64,000 bases of DNA from Lewinella sp. IMCC34191 (GTDB lineage Bacteria > Bacteroidota > Bacteroidia > Chitinophagales > Saprospiraceae). A program made the position numbers and the translations under genes. Where the stretch lies: positions 1 to 64,000 of the forward strand of contig NZ_QNQZ01000014.1 of the NCBI RefSeq assembly GCF_003390935.1, written 5' to 3'. The notes under the pieces were generated by a model. It saw only the letters and a program-made list of their open reading frames with translations, had not been told where the DNA came from and searched no databases. Shown here in pieces: positions 27,448 through 36,921 of this stretch (position 1 is its first letter; each line of letters opens with the position of its first letter).

Positions 27448-27734
27448 AGGGTCAGGGTGGCCAGCAGCAGGTACAGCGCCAGGTCAAGCGCCAGATAGGT
27501 CCCCCACAGCACCGGGAGCCACTGCCGCATATTGAGGAAAAATTCCGCGTGGTTCGGCGAGCGGCGGTGATTGACGGTGATCATCACTACGGAAAGCAGG
27601 GCCTTGGCCATCACCATACTCGGTAGCGCAACCATTCCGCGGACATACACCGGGATCAGCAGACTCAGCGAAAAAAGGATCGTCGGCACCCGGATGGGCC
27701 GGTGATAAAGCAGGGCGAAGTGGAGGGTAGTCAC
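27435..27734 (-). CDS. Small membrane protein, likely ABC partner
   Basis: A 99-aa protein with hydrophobic segments at about 17-31 (PTILFSLSLLIPVYV), 36-54 and 71-95 (LPVLWGTYLALDLALYLLLATL). It is much shorter than standard ABC permeases, so a functional transporter would need oligomerisation or another permease elsewhere. The 13-bp overlap with the ATPase gene argues for a joint role. No family is recognised. Confidence 0.65.
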   Translation of the reverse strand: MTTLHFALLYHRPIRVPTILFSLSLLIPVYVRGMVALPSMVMAKALLSVVMITVNHRRSPNHAEFFLNMRQWLPVLWGTYLALDLALYLLLATLTLWVR

Positions 27735-27890
27735 GGCCGGAGATTCACGGGCAGGTCACCGGTCGCAGGTCCGGGCCGCAAAATGGAAAAAGAGTAGGGC
27801 AAGGCACTGGGCTTAGGGATGCGGATGTCTTCCCAAAGTAAGAAATTATGAGGCACGCCATACCGGTTTCACCCGCTTCGGGAGCTTTTG

Positions 27891-27898
27891 TATCTTTG
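27891..27898 (+). promoter_or_regulatory. -7 box TATCTTTG
   Basis: An exact TAnnTTTG match 23 bp upstream of the SPT-like start codon. A degenerate TTTC (27867-27870) stands at about the right distance for a -33 element. Confidence 0.6.
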
Positions 27899-27921
27899 CG
27901 CCCAGTTTCAATGCCCAACGT

Positions 27922-29187
27922 ATGAAAGATCTCTTCGACAAATTCCGCGAACACAAGGGTCCCCTCGGCCAGTACCAGGATGTCGCCCACGGTTATTTCT
28001 CCTTCCCCAAACTGGAGGGCGAACTCGGCCCGCGCATGACCTTCCGTGGTAAGGAGTGCATCATCTGGAGTATCAACTCCTACCTGGGCATCACCAATCA
28101 CCCCGACGTGCGGAAGGCCGATGCGGAGGCCGCCGCCGAATACGGCATGGCCTACCCGATGGGTGCCCGCATCATGAGCGGCGAGACGGACGCGCACATC
28201 CAGCTGGAAGAGGAGCTCGCCGAGTTCACCCAGAAGGAAGCCGCCCTACTGCTCAACTTCGGTTACCAGGGCATTATGTCGATCGTCGACGCCCTGCTCA
28301 CCCGCCACGACGTGGTGGTGTACGACCGCGACGACCACGCCTGCATCATGGACGGCATCCGCATGCACCTGGGCCCCAAGTATGCCTTTACCCACAACGA
28401 CATCGACCACTTCCTGGTCCGGATGGAGCAGGCCAAGAAGGAGGCCGAAAAGCGTAACTCCGGCATCCTGGTCATCACCGAGGGCGTCTTCGGCATGCGC
28501 GGCGAGCAGGGTATCCTGAAGGAGATCTGCCAGTACAAGGAGAAGTACGGCTTCCGCCTGCTGGTCGACGATGCCCACGGCTTCGGTACCATGGGCGCCA
28601 CCGGCGCCGGCGCTGGCGAAGAGCAGGGCGTGCAGGACCAGATCGACGTCTACTTCAGCACCTTCGCGAAGGCGATGTCCGGTTTCGGTGCCTTCGTCAG
28701 TGCCGATCGGGACATCATCGAGTTCATGCGCTACAACCTCCGCAGCCAGGTGTTCGCCAAGAGCCTCTGCATGCCCATGGTGAAGGGTGCCCTGGCCCGG
28801 CTGAAGCTGCTCCGCGAGCAGCCCGAACTGCGGGATAGGCTGTGGAAGAACGTCCACCATCTGCAAAACGGCCTCCGCGAAGCCGGCTTCGACATCGGCA
28901 ACACCGGTGCCTGCGTGACCCCCGTCTTTATGAAGGGATCGCCCTACGAGGCCGGCGCGCTGATCTATGATATGCGGGAGAACTACAATATCTTCTGCTC
29001 GGTGGTGCTGCCGCCGGTAATCCCCAAGGGCCAGTTGATCCTTCGTTTGATCCCCACCGCCGAGCACTCGGAGGAGGATATCCAGACGACCATCGATGCG
29101 TTCAAGGCCGTCCGCACCAAGCTGGAGGATGGGACGTACGAGAAGATGGGAGAGATGTTCCGCGCCGGGGAGATCAACGTGGTGTAG
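27922..29187 (+). CDS. Serine palmitoyltransferase-like alpha-oxoamine synthase
   Basis: PLP-dependent fold-type I enzyme of 421 aa, close to the Bacteroidota proteins annotated as serine palmitoyltransferase or glycine C-acetyltransferase. The Schiff-base lysine is Lys250 in STFAKAMSGFG, and the cofactor-binding segment is VDDAHGFG (Asp217, His219). GFQG-like NFGYQGIMS and the AYPMGARIMSGETD segment are typical of the group. The likely reaction is decarboxylative condensation of an amino acid with an acyl-CoA, giving the 3-keto sphingoid base of sphingolipids. It is monocistronic, with its own TATCTTTG promoter and a strong terminator. Choice between SPT and KBL activity remains inference; the N-terminal MKDLFDKF segment favours the SPT-like branch. 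Confidence 0.85.
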   Translation: MKDLFDKFREHKGPLGQYQDVAHGYFSFPKLEGELGPRMTFRGKECIIWSINSYLGITNHPDVRKADAEAAAEYGMAYPMGARIMSGETDAHIQLEEELAEFTQKEAALLLNFGYQGIMSIVDALLTRHDVVVYDRDDHACIMDGIRMHLGPKYAFTHNDIDHFLVRMEQAKKEAEKRNSGILVITEGVFGMRGEQGILKEICQYKEKYGFRLLVDDAHGFGTMGATGAGAGEEQGVQDQIDVYFSTFAKAMSGFGAFVSADRDIIEFMRYNLRSQVFAKSLCMPMVKGALARLKLLREQPELRDRLWKNVHHLQNGLREAGFDIGNTGACVTPVFMKGSPYEAGALIYDMRENYNIFCSVVLPPVIPKGQLILRLIPTAEHSEEDIQTTIDAFKAVRTKLEDGTYEKMGEMFRAGEINVV

Positions 29188-29208
29188 ACGAATACTCCCA
29201 ACCTACGA

Positions 29209-29248
29209 AAAACGGGGTCGTGCGGCGTTTGCCACACGACCCCGTTTT
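29209..29248. terminator. Bidirectional terminator
   Basis: AAAACGGGGTCGTG (29209-29222) pairs perfectly with CACGACCCCGTTTT (29235-29248), with an inner GGC/GCC pairing. It lies between the convergent SPT-like and phosphoglucomutase genes and gives a U-run for both strands. Confidence 0.9.
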
Positions 29249-29271
29249 CGTTAGCGGTAGCGCGCTTTCCC

Positions 29272-31020
29272 TTAGCTCGGGTCGTCAGACCCCAGGAGAC
29301 TCTTGCTGAGATCGTCGATCAAAGCATCCAGTTCGGCGTCCTTGGCGGCGAAGTTACTGACGCTGTCCAGGTCCGTATTGACGCTGATGTAGTACTTGAT
29401 CTTCGGCTCGGTACCCGACGGCCGGGCGGTGATGATGTAGCCTTCCTCGGTAAGGAATTGCATTACGTTCGACTTGGGCAGGTCGATGGTAGTTTCTCCC
29501 TTCCCGTCGAAAGAGTAGGACTTGGAGGTCTGGTAGTCCTTGACCCGGACGATCTTCTTGCCGCCGAGTTCCTTCGGGGGGTTGTTCCGGTAGCCCTGCA
29601 TCAGCTCGCTGATTTCCTCGGCTCCCTTTTTGCCGCCCTTTTTCAGCGAGATCAACTCCTCCTTGTAGAATCCGTATTTGACGTATATCTCCTGGAGGGT
29701 CTGGAAGAGGGTTTTACCCTGGTGCTTATAGTAGGCCGTCATCTCGGCGATGATGGTACAGGCCACGACCGCGTCTTTGTCCCGTACGTGGGCACCGATC
29801 AGGTAGCCGTAGCTTTCCTCGGCTCCCGCGATGTAGGTCTCCTTTCCCTCCAGCTTGGTCATGAGGGCACCGATGTACTTGAAGCCGGTCAGCAGGTTGT
29901 AGCAGGTTACGCCGTTCGCCTCGGCGATCTCATCGATGAGGTAGGTCGTTACGATGGTCTTGGCGATGTACTCCTTGCCATCCAGTTTCCCCTGCTCCTT
30001 CCACTGCTCGATCAGGTAATTGAAGATCAGGGTTCCGGTCTGGTTTCCGTTGAGGAGTACGTGCTCGCCTTCGTTGTTCTTTACGGCAATCCCTACCCGG
30101 TCGGCGTCAGGATCGGTGGCCATCACGAGATCGGCGTCCTTTTCCGCGGCTAGTTTCAGGGCCAGGGTAAGGGCCTCTTTCTCTTCCGGATTGGGGTAAA
30201 CCACCGTCGGGAAATCACCACTCGTGACCAGTTGCTCCTCGACCAGGCTTACGTTGGTGAAGCCCAGTTCCTTCAGGGCGCGGGGCACGAGGTCGACCCC
30301 GGCACCGTGGATGGGCGAATAGACGATCTTCAGGTCCTTCTCCTGCTTGACGACATCCGGGTTGATGCTCGCCGCCAGGACGTTCTCGATGAATCGCTTG
30401 TCGATCTCTTCACCGATGCGTTCGATGCGTTCGGGTTGGCCTTCGAATTGGATGGCGTCGATCGACTGGATGGCGTTCACCTCCGCGATGATTCCCTTAT
30501 CGTGGGGGTTCACTACCTGGCCGCCGTCGGACCAGTACACCTTATAGCCACTGTACTCCTTCGGGTTGTGGGAGGCGGTAAGCATGATGCCGCTCTGGCA
30601 GTCCAATTCCCGGATCGCGAAGGAGAGCTCGGGGGTGGGGCGGAGACCGTCGAAAAAATACACGTGAATACCGTTCGCGGAGAAGATATCCGCTGCGGTC
30701 TGGGCGAAGAATTCCGCGTTATTCCGGTTGTCGTGGGCGATGGCCACCTTGATCTGCTCGTCCGGAAACTGCTTCTTCAGGTAGTTACTCAGTCCCTGGG
30801 TGGCCGATCCGATGGTGTATTTATTGATGCGGTTGGAGCCGACGCCCATGATGCCGCGGAGGCCGCCCGTACCGAATTCGAGGTCCTTGTAAAAAGCATC
30901 GGTCAGCTCGTTAGTTTTCTCCTGCGCTACGAGCTCACGTAGGGTTGATTTCGTCTCTTCGTCGTAATCGCCCTCCAGCCAGTTATTTACTTTACGCTGG
31001 ATATTCGGTTCAAGGTTCAT
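29272..31020 (-). CDS. Phosphoglucomutase / phosphomannomutase
   Basis: Alpha-D-phosphohexomutase of 582 aa, interconverting hexose 1- and 6-phosphates in the cytosol. The start is placed at ATG 31020 (MNLEPNIQRKVNNWL), as homologues begin this way; the frame opens 12 codons earlier. Motifs are in order: phosphoserine loop TASHNPKEYSG (Ser150), metal loop ATDPDADRVG, sugar-binding AGAEESYGYLIG and the phosphate-binding loop RPSGTEPKIKYY near the C-terminus. The 580-residue length matches the PGM2-like group of Bacteroidota. It feeds glycogen, capsule or nucleotide-sugar synthesis. Confidence 0.93.
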   Translation of the reverse strand: MNLEPNIQRKVNNWLEGDYDEETKSTLRELVAQEKTNELTDAFYKDLEFGTGGLRGIMGVGSNRINKYTIGSATQGLSNYLKKQFPDEQIKVAIAHDNRNNAEFFAQTAADIFSANGIHVYFFDGLRPTPELSFAIRELDCQSGIMLTASHNPKEYSGYKVYWSDGGQVVNPHDKGIIAEVNAIQSIDAIQFEGQPERIERIGEEIDKRFIENVLAASINPDVVKQEKDLKIVYSPIHGAGVDLVPRALKELGFTNVSLVEEQLVTSGDFPTVVYPNPEEKEALTLALKLAAEKDADLVMATDPDADRVGIAVKNNEGEHVLLNGNQTGTLIFNYLIEQWKEQGKLDGKEYIAKTIVTTYLIDEIAEANGVTCYNLLTGFKYIGALMTKLEGKETYIAGAEESYGYLIGAHVRDKDAVVACTIIAEMTAYYKHQGKTLFQTLQEIYVKYGFYKEELISLKKGGKKGAEEISELMQGYRNNPPKELGGKKIVRVKDYQTSKSYSFDGKGETTIDLPKSNVMQFLTEEGYIITARPSGTEPKIKYYISVNTDLDSVSNFAAKDAELDALIDDLSKSLLGSDDPS

Positions 31021-31257
31021 GCTTGCGTGGTTTAAAGCGAGTAGGATATTTTCCATCCGTTCTTACGTAAACGAATGCCGTGGGGTGTGCCCCTGCGTAT
31101 GCCAACGGAACGGCACCTCAGGCGTACAAGTTCCGTTGTCAGGCGGGCTTTGTACGGATTCATATCCGATACGTCGACCTGCCTTCCAGGGTGGGCGAAA
31201 ATAGGGTTTCTACCGCAATAGCCGCTGGCATTGCCGGCCGTCGTCCGGGATAATTCC

Positions 31258-32970
31258 TCAGTACCGCCAGGAAGTAAGGTCGGCGCCGGCGGGCGCTCCG
31301 TCCGCTGCCTTATCCGCCCACTTCGGAATAAACATTCGGTGATACCGCAACCGGCTGATCGCGTTCGGCTGGTCCGGATCCCCGTTCCAGCAGTGCTCGT
31401 CGCGGTCCCCGTAGGTGATCTCGCCCCCGAAGTCGACGGAGCGGAGAAACTTCTCGCTCAGGTACACCGCGTTATTCAGGTAATAATTATCCATATCCCC
31501 CACGTAGATATTGAGCTTACCGCGCAGGTCGGGTGCCAGTTCCGACCAGTCGCGCTGTAGGATGTGGGCCAGGTCGTAGTTCTCCCGCCAGTATTCCGCT
31601 ACCTCCGGGTTGATTTGCCCGGATACCTTATCCCAGATCCGGCGCGGATAGCCGTCCGGGCCCACGGGACTGTACACCGCCTCCCAAATATCCCACTGCT
31701 GGCCGCTGCGGCTGCGGTCACCCAGCGCCAACTCTCGCTGATTACTTTCCCGCAGGGTGCTGGATATATGCCCCAGACTATCCCGGTGGGCGGGCCGCTC
31801 CGTGCGCTTGTAGTCACTGTCGAGATAATAGGCATTGGCGTCCTCGTACAGGTTGACCACCGTGTAGGCCCGGAAATCGATCGGGTCCGGACAGGCGGCG
31901 TAGCTCCCCCCATATTCCTTGGGGTACTTCACCTGCACCGCCATGGCCTCCCAGCCGCCGGTGCTGCCGCCGTAGACGAAGCGGGCCCACCCCTCGCCGA
32001 TGCCCCGGAAGCGCCGCTCGATTTCCGGGATCAGTTCGTAGGTGATGGCATCGCCGTAGGGGCCCAGGTTCTCGGAGTTTACGGCGTAGCTGTCGTCGTA
32101 GTACGGATTGGCGTGCTGGATCTCGATGGCGATCACCCGCGGAAAATCCGGGCCGGTCCAGGCCTGGTAAAGATCATAGGCCTCCTGGTCGACGATCCGG
32201 TTGTAGCAATCCAAGCCGAAGCGAGCGCTGTATTCGCAGGGTTGCGTGGTATCCGGTGGTGTCGTGCGCCAGCCGCCGAAGTCCGCCGGGAAGTGGCCAT
32301 GCATGATGGCCAGGGGGTACTTGACGTCGGGGTGGTCCGCCCAACCCTCGGGCAGCAGCACGTGGGCGCCGAGGTACATATCGCGCCCCCAGAATTCGCT
32401 CAGCATCTCGGAGCGGATCTTGATGTGCTTCACGTAATCCGTGTCCTCCGGCTCCTCGATCTCCGGGATGGCGCTGTCGAAGGCCATTTCGATCGGTTCG
32501 GCACGGCCACCCGTGACGGTCAGCTGCACCGGCGTGCTGATCAGGTTGCCGGGCGCGCGGTTCCACTGCTGGCCCTCGCCGCGATCCATGGGCAGTTTTA
32601 CGGTATGGCCGTCGCTGCGGTGAAAGGTCTCGTACTTATGCAGCAGCACCTGCCCCTCGTAGGTACCGTTCGGCAGATCGGCAAGGGATTCGAGGGGGTA
32701 GCCGTAGGCCGTGCTGGCGTCAACGGTCACGCGCGTCCCCGGCTGCCAGTTCTCCACGTTCTGCCCGAACACCAGTTGGGTTTCGGGGCCGTCCGAGATC
32801 AGAAACCGGGGCTCCCCGTTTTCCGCACTGGAAAGCATTACCAACAGGCGACCGTCCAGCGCACTATCGGCCAGGCTTTCCGGCAGGAGCACGGAAAAGG
32901 TAGCTTGCGCCGCGGCGCAGGTAGAAAAGCCGATCAGCAAGCAGCAGAGTAGTCGGGTAACGTGAGTCAT
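31258..32970 (-). CDS. Secreted esterase-like alpha/beta hydrolase
   Basis: A 570-aa exported protein with a signal peptide to about residue 22 (TCAAAQA). An N-terminal beta region (about 25-190) precedes an alpha/beta-hydrolase domain of the esterase D/PHB-depolymerase type. The nucleophile elbow is GGSTGG (within YGGSTGGWEAMAVQ), an aspartate-containing loop follows, and a likely catalytic His is in GDRDEHCWNG. It acts outside the cytosol. The substrate is not determinable; carbohydrate-ester removal would fit the nearby polysaccharide enzymes. The signal-peptide end is encoded by a sequence close to the dispersed motif. A repeat array starts 57 bp upstream of its start codon. Confidence 0.8.
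   Translation of the reverse strand: MTHVTRLLCCLLIGFSTCAAAQATFSVLLPESLADSALDGRLLVMLSSAENGEPRFLISDGPETQLVFGQNVENWQPGTRVTVDASTAYGYPLESLADLPNGTYEGQVLLHKYETFHRSDGHTVKLPMDRGEGQQWNRAPGNLISTPVQLTVTGGRAEPIEMAFDSAIPEIEEPEDTDYVKHIKIRSEMLSEFWGRDMYLGAHVLLPEGWADHPDVKYPLAIMHGHFPADFGGWRTTPPDTTQPCEYSARFGLDCYNRIVDQEAYDLYQAWTGPDFPRVIAIEIQHANPYYDDSYAVNSENLGPYGDAITYELIPEIERRFRGIGEGWARFVYGGSTGGWEAMAVQVKYPKEYGGSYAACPDPIDFRAYTVVNLYEDANAYYLDSDYKRTERPAHRDSLGHISSTLRESNQRELALGDRSRSGQQWDIWEAVYSPVGPDGYPRRIWDKVSGQINPEVAEYWRENYDLAHILQRDWSELAPDLRGKLNIYVGDMDNYYLNNAVYLSEKFLRSVDFGGEITYGDRDEHCWNGDPDQPNAISRLRYHRMFIPKWADKAADGAPAGADLTSWRY
32906..32922 (-). repeat. Dispersed motif copy 8 (divergent, in coding sequence)
   Basis: TGCGCCGCGGCGCAGGT, followed by AGAAAAGCC, within the esterase signal-peptide codons. 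It is the least similar copy. Confidence 0.35.
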
Positions 32971-33026
32971 GGTCAGCGGGATATACCCGTAAGGTACTTC
33001 GCTGTCGGGGCTTTCTTGTTTCCTTG

Positions 33027-34400
33027 CCCGGAGCTGGAGCTCCGGGCCCTGGCAGGGTGGAGGAGCTCCAGCTCCGCCAATATGCCCGTCAGTAAGACGG
33101 AAAGCACAAAAGGGCCTAGGTGATCATTCCCGGAGCTGGAGCTCCGGGACCCTGGCAGGGGGGAGGAGCTCCAGCTCCGCCGGTATGCCCGTCAGCAAAA
33201 TGAGTAGCACAAAAGGCACAACGTGATCATCCCCGGAGCTGGAGCTCCGGGACCCTGACCGGGGGGAGGAGCTCCAGCTCCGCCAATATTCCCGTCAGCA
33301 AGACGAATAGGACAAAAGGGCCTACGTCATCATCCCCGGAGCTGGAGCTCCGGGACCCTGGCAGGGTGGAGGAGCTCCAGCTCCGCCGGTATGCCCGTCA
33401 GCAAGACGAATAGGACAAAAGGGCCTACGTCATCATCCCCGGAGCTGGAGCTCCGGGACCCTGGTCAGGGTGGAGGAGCTCCAGCTCCGCCGGTATGCCC
33501 GTCAGCAAAACGGATAGGACAAAAGGGCCTGCGTGATCTTACCCGGAGCTGGAGCTCCGTGACCCTGGCAGGGGTGGAGGAGCTCCAGCTCCTCCAATAT
33601 TCCCGTCAGCAAAATGAGTAGCACAAAAGGCACGACGTGATCATCCCCGGAGCTGGAGCTCCGGGACCCTGGCAGGGGGGAGAAGCTCCAGCTCCGCCGG
33701 TATGCCCGTCAGCAAAATGAGTAGCACAAACGGCACAACGTGATCATTCCCGGAGCTGGAGCTCCGGGACCCTGGCAGGGGGGAGGAGCTCCAGCTCCGC
33801 CGGTATGCCCGTCAGCAAAACGCATAGGACAAAAGGGCCTAGGTGAACTTGCCCGGAGCTGGAGCTCCGGGACCCCTATTAGGGGGGGGAGGAGTTCCAG
33901 TTCCGCCAATATGGCCGTCAGCAAAACGGATAGGACAAAAGGACCTACGTGAACTTACCCGGAGCTGGAGCTCCGGGACCCTGGTCAGGGGGGGAGAAGC
34001 TCCAGCTCCGCCGGTATGCCCGTCAGCAAAATGAGTAGCACAAACGGCACAACGTGATCATTCCCGGAGCTGGAGCTCCGGGACCCTGGTCAGGGTGGAG
34101 GAGCTCCAGCTCCGCCGGTATGCCCGTCAGCAAAACGCATAGGACAAAAGGGCCTAGGTGAACTTGCCCGGAGCTGGAGCTCCGGGACCCCTATTAGGGG
34201 GGGGGAGGAGTTCCAGTTCCGCCAATATGGCCGTCAGCAAAACGGATAGGACAAAAGGACCTACGTGAACTTACCCGGAGCTGGAGCTCCGGGACCCTGG
34301 TCAGGGGGGGAGGAGCTCCGGCTCCGCCGGTCGATCCGTCAGCAGGACGAATAGCGTGCCAAGGGCCCGTATGGTACTTCCCGGAGCTGGAGCTCCGGGA
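33027..34400. repeat. Hairpin tandem array, 102-107 bp units, 14 cores
   Basis: The core CCCGGAGCTGGAGCTCC begins at 33027, 33129, 33232, 33335, 33438, 33542, 33646, 33749, 33852, 33958, 34063, 34167, 34274 and 34380. In each unit GGAGCTGGAGCTCC is followed after about 20 nt by its exact reverse complement GGAGCTCCAGCTCC, giving a ~15-bp stem whose loop contains CCCTGGCAGGG. The unit ends with a less paired stretch around GTCAGCAAAACG and GGACAAAAGG. Units vary only by point changes and 1-4 bp indels, so there are no CRISPR-like spacers, and unit length is not a multiple of three, so no coding frame persists. The last core ends 7 bp from the CBS gene stop. Confidence 0.95.
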
Positions 34401-34406
34401 CCCGCA

Positions 34407-34832
34407 CTAACACAGCACCTCCCGGTACAGGATCGGCTCCTTATACTCCCGTTTCAGGGTATACCGGATGATGTCAAAGGCGGTGACCACGCCCTTCAGC
34501 GTACCTTCCAGGTTGACGACGGGGATGGTCTTGAAGCGCCGATCCATGAACAGCTCCGCCGCGGTGCCTACTTTGTCTTTTGGGGCCAACTTGATGATGC
34601 GGGTATTCATCACCTCGCTGACGAGCCGCGATTCGCTATCGAGGTTTTCCCGGCAGTCGCGCCACATATCGTAGGAGGTGATCAGGCCCAACAGCCGATA
34701 ATCCTTGTCTACGACCGGCAACTGTTGAAGTTGTTCTTGCAGCATGATCTGCGCAATTTCACCGACGGACTGAAAAGGGTAGGCGGTGGCGATGTCCGTC
34801 GTCATAATCGTCCGCACTTCTTCATTCATCAT
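34407..34832 (-). CDS. CBS-domain protein
   Basis: A 141-aa protein made almost entirely of one CBS pair. The first CBS motif (about 8-60) contains the sequence PVVDKDYRLLGLITSYD, and the second (about 75-130) contains IPVVNLEGTLKGVVTAFD. Such pairs bind adenosyl ligands such as AMP or ATP and usually regulate a partner. There is no partner domain in this protein. The neighbours (a secreted esterase beyond the repeat array, and the divergent M90-like gene) give no clear target. The stop codon is only 7 bp from the last repeat core, so the array lies at its 3' end. Confidence 0.87.
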   Translation of the reverse strand: MMNEEVRTIMTTDIATAYPFQSVGEIAQIMLQEQLQQLPVVDKDYRLLGLITSYDMWRDCRENLDSESRLVSEVMNTRIIKLAPKDKVGTAAELFMDRRFKTIPVVNLEGTLKGVVTAFDIIRYTLKREYKEPILYREVLC

Positions 34833-34987
34833 AAGAATGGTATTTGCGGTTTTCTGGGCTTATTCCACTAAATATACGGGAATTTAGCCGCATTTTCAGC
34901 ACCGTTTCCCGGCAACATTTTGCCCTAACTTTCCGTAAGATTAACAGGGCACCCCGCACCCCGAAACTAAAAACCCGCCCCCACCCC

Positions 34988-35827
34988 ATGGATCCCGTCC
35001 GCGCCATCTACCTAGCCACCCTCTGCCTCATGCTGCTGGGCGCTATCCTGACTTGGCAGACCGGTGACGTCCAATCCGAACTGCTCCTGCTACCGGCGCT
35101 GGCCGCGGCGGGTGCCTATACGCTGGCTCCCCAGCTGCGGTGGTGGTACTGGAAAAAGCATCCCCCCGATCTGTCGACGGAACTGGCGCCCCTTCTCGAA
35201 CGCTTTCCCCTTTACCGCGCGCTGGATCTCGACGGGAAGCGGGACTTTCGTCGGCGTACCTTCCTGATCCGCGAAGCCACGGAGTTTACGGGCATGGCCA
35301 TCGAAACGATCCCCGCGGATGTCCGCCTTATGGTAGCCGCCTCCGCCGCTACCGTTACCTACTACCGGGAGGAATTTCTGGTGCCCGGCTTCGAGAATGT
35401 AATCTTCTATCCCCACCAGTTTCCCACCCCGGAGCACGATGTCCTGCACGCCTCCGAGATGTACGCTAAGGATGGTGTGATCATCTGGACGTTGAAATAC
35501 CTCATCCGCTCGGTCGTCGAGCCGGACAAATACCTCCAGCTCGGCATTTACGAGTATACCCGGGCGCTGTTCTCCACCGATGCGGAAGCCCGCCGCCGGG
35601 CCCAAACGCACACCCTGACCCTCGAGGAGATCTACCGCCTGACCGATTTCAGCCCCGAAGCCCTCCGGAAGTTCATCGGACTGGAAGACCTGGACGTAAC
35701 CGCCCTCACCCTGACCGTCTTCCATACGCATGCCCCCCGGTTCGCCGGCCTGTATCCGGACAAATTCCAGGGGATCCTGCAGGCTTTCCCCCTGCGTTTA
35801 CCGCAATCACCGGCCACTCCGGCCTAG
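34988..35827 (+). CDS. MtfA/M90-like protein with degenerate active site
   Basis: A 279-aa protein. The start is set at ATG 34988, giving an N-terminal membrane helix (IYLATLCLMLLGAILTW); the frame opens earlier inside the divergent promoter region. The rest resembles the zinc-dependent peptidases of the MtfA family: LYRALDLDGKRDFRRRTFLIRE, the central VIFYPHQFPTP strand, GVIIWTLKYLI and the helix LGIYEYTRALF. In active members that helix carries HExxH; here the positions read YEYTR, so both zinc histidines are missing. It is therefore probably a non-catalytic, membrane-anchored relative (inference). The MoxR gene follows 28 bp downstream. Confidence 0.7.
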   Translation: MDPVRAIYLATLCLMLLGAILTWQTGDVQSELLLLPALAAAGAYTLAPQLRWWYWKKHPPDLSTELAPLLERFPLYRALDLDGKRDFRRRTFLIREATEFTGMAIETIPADVRLMVAASAATVTYYREEFLVPGFENVIFYPHQFPTPEHDVLHASEMYAKDGVIIWTLKYLIRSVVEPDKYLQLGIYEYTRALFSTDAEARRRAQTHTLTLEEIYRLTDFSPEALRKFIGLEDLDVTALTLTVFHTHAPRFAGLYPDKFQGILQAFPLRLPQSPATPA

Positions 35828-35841
35828 TTGCCGCCCACCGT

Positions 35842-35849
35842 TACCTTTG
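35842..35849 (+). promoter_or_regulatory. -7 box TACCTTTG upstream of moxR
   Basis: An exact TAnnTTTG match ending 6 bp before the MoxR ATG (35856). If used, the transcript would be nearly leaderless. No -33 TTG at 19-21 bp is evident. Confidence 0.4.
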
Positions 35850-35855
35850 CCATCA

Positions 35856-36920
<1,065 letters not shown>

Positions 36921-36921
36921 G

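Noticed and set aside
27745-28197. 150-aa minus-strand frame overlapping the SPT-like start
   Set aside because: It is antisense to a highly conserved enzyme and overlaps its promoter.
31564-32952. 462-aa open frame antisense to the esterase
   Set aside because: Shadow of codon bias. The opposite strand encodes a full alpha/beta hydrolase with a signal peptide.
33391-34034. Several short frames over the hairpin array encoding GAGAPG-like repeats
   Set aside because: The unit length of 102-107 bp changes the frame from copy to copy, and frames exist on both strands.
33027-34400. CRISPR array
   Set aside because: The segments between cores are nearly identical, not unique spacers, the unit is too long and no cas gene is nearby.
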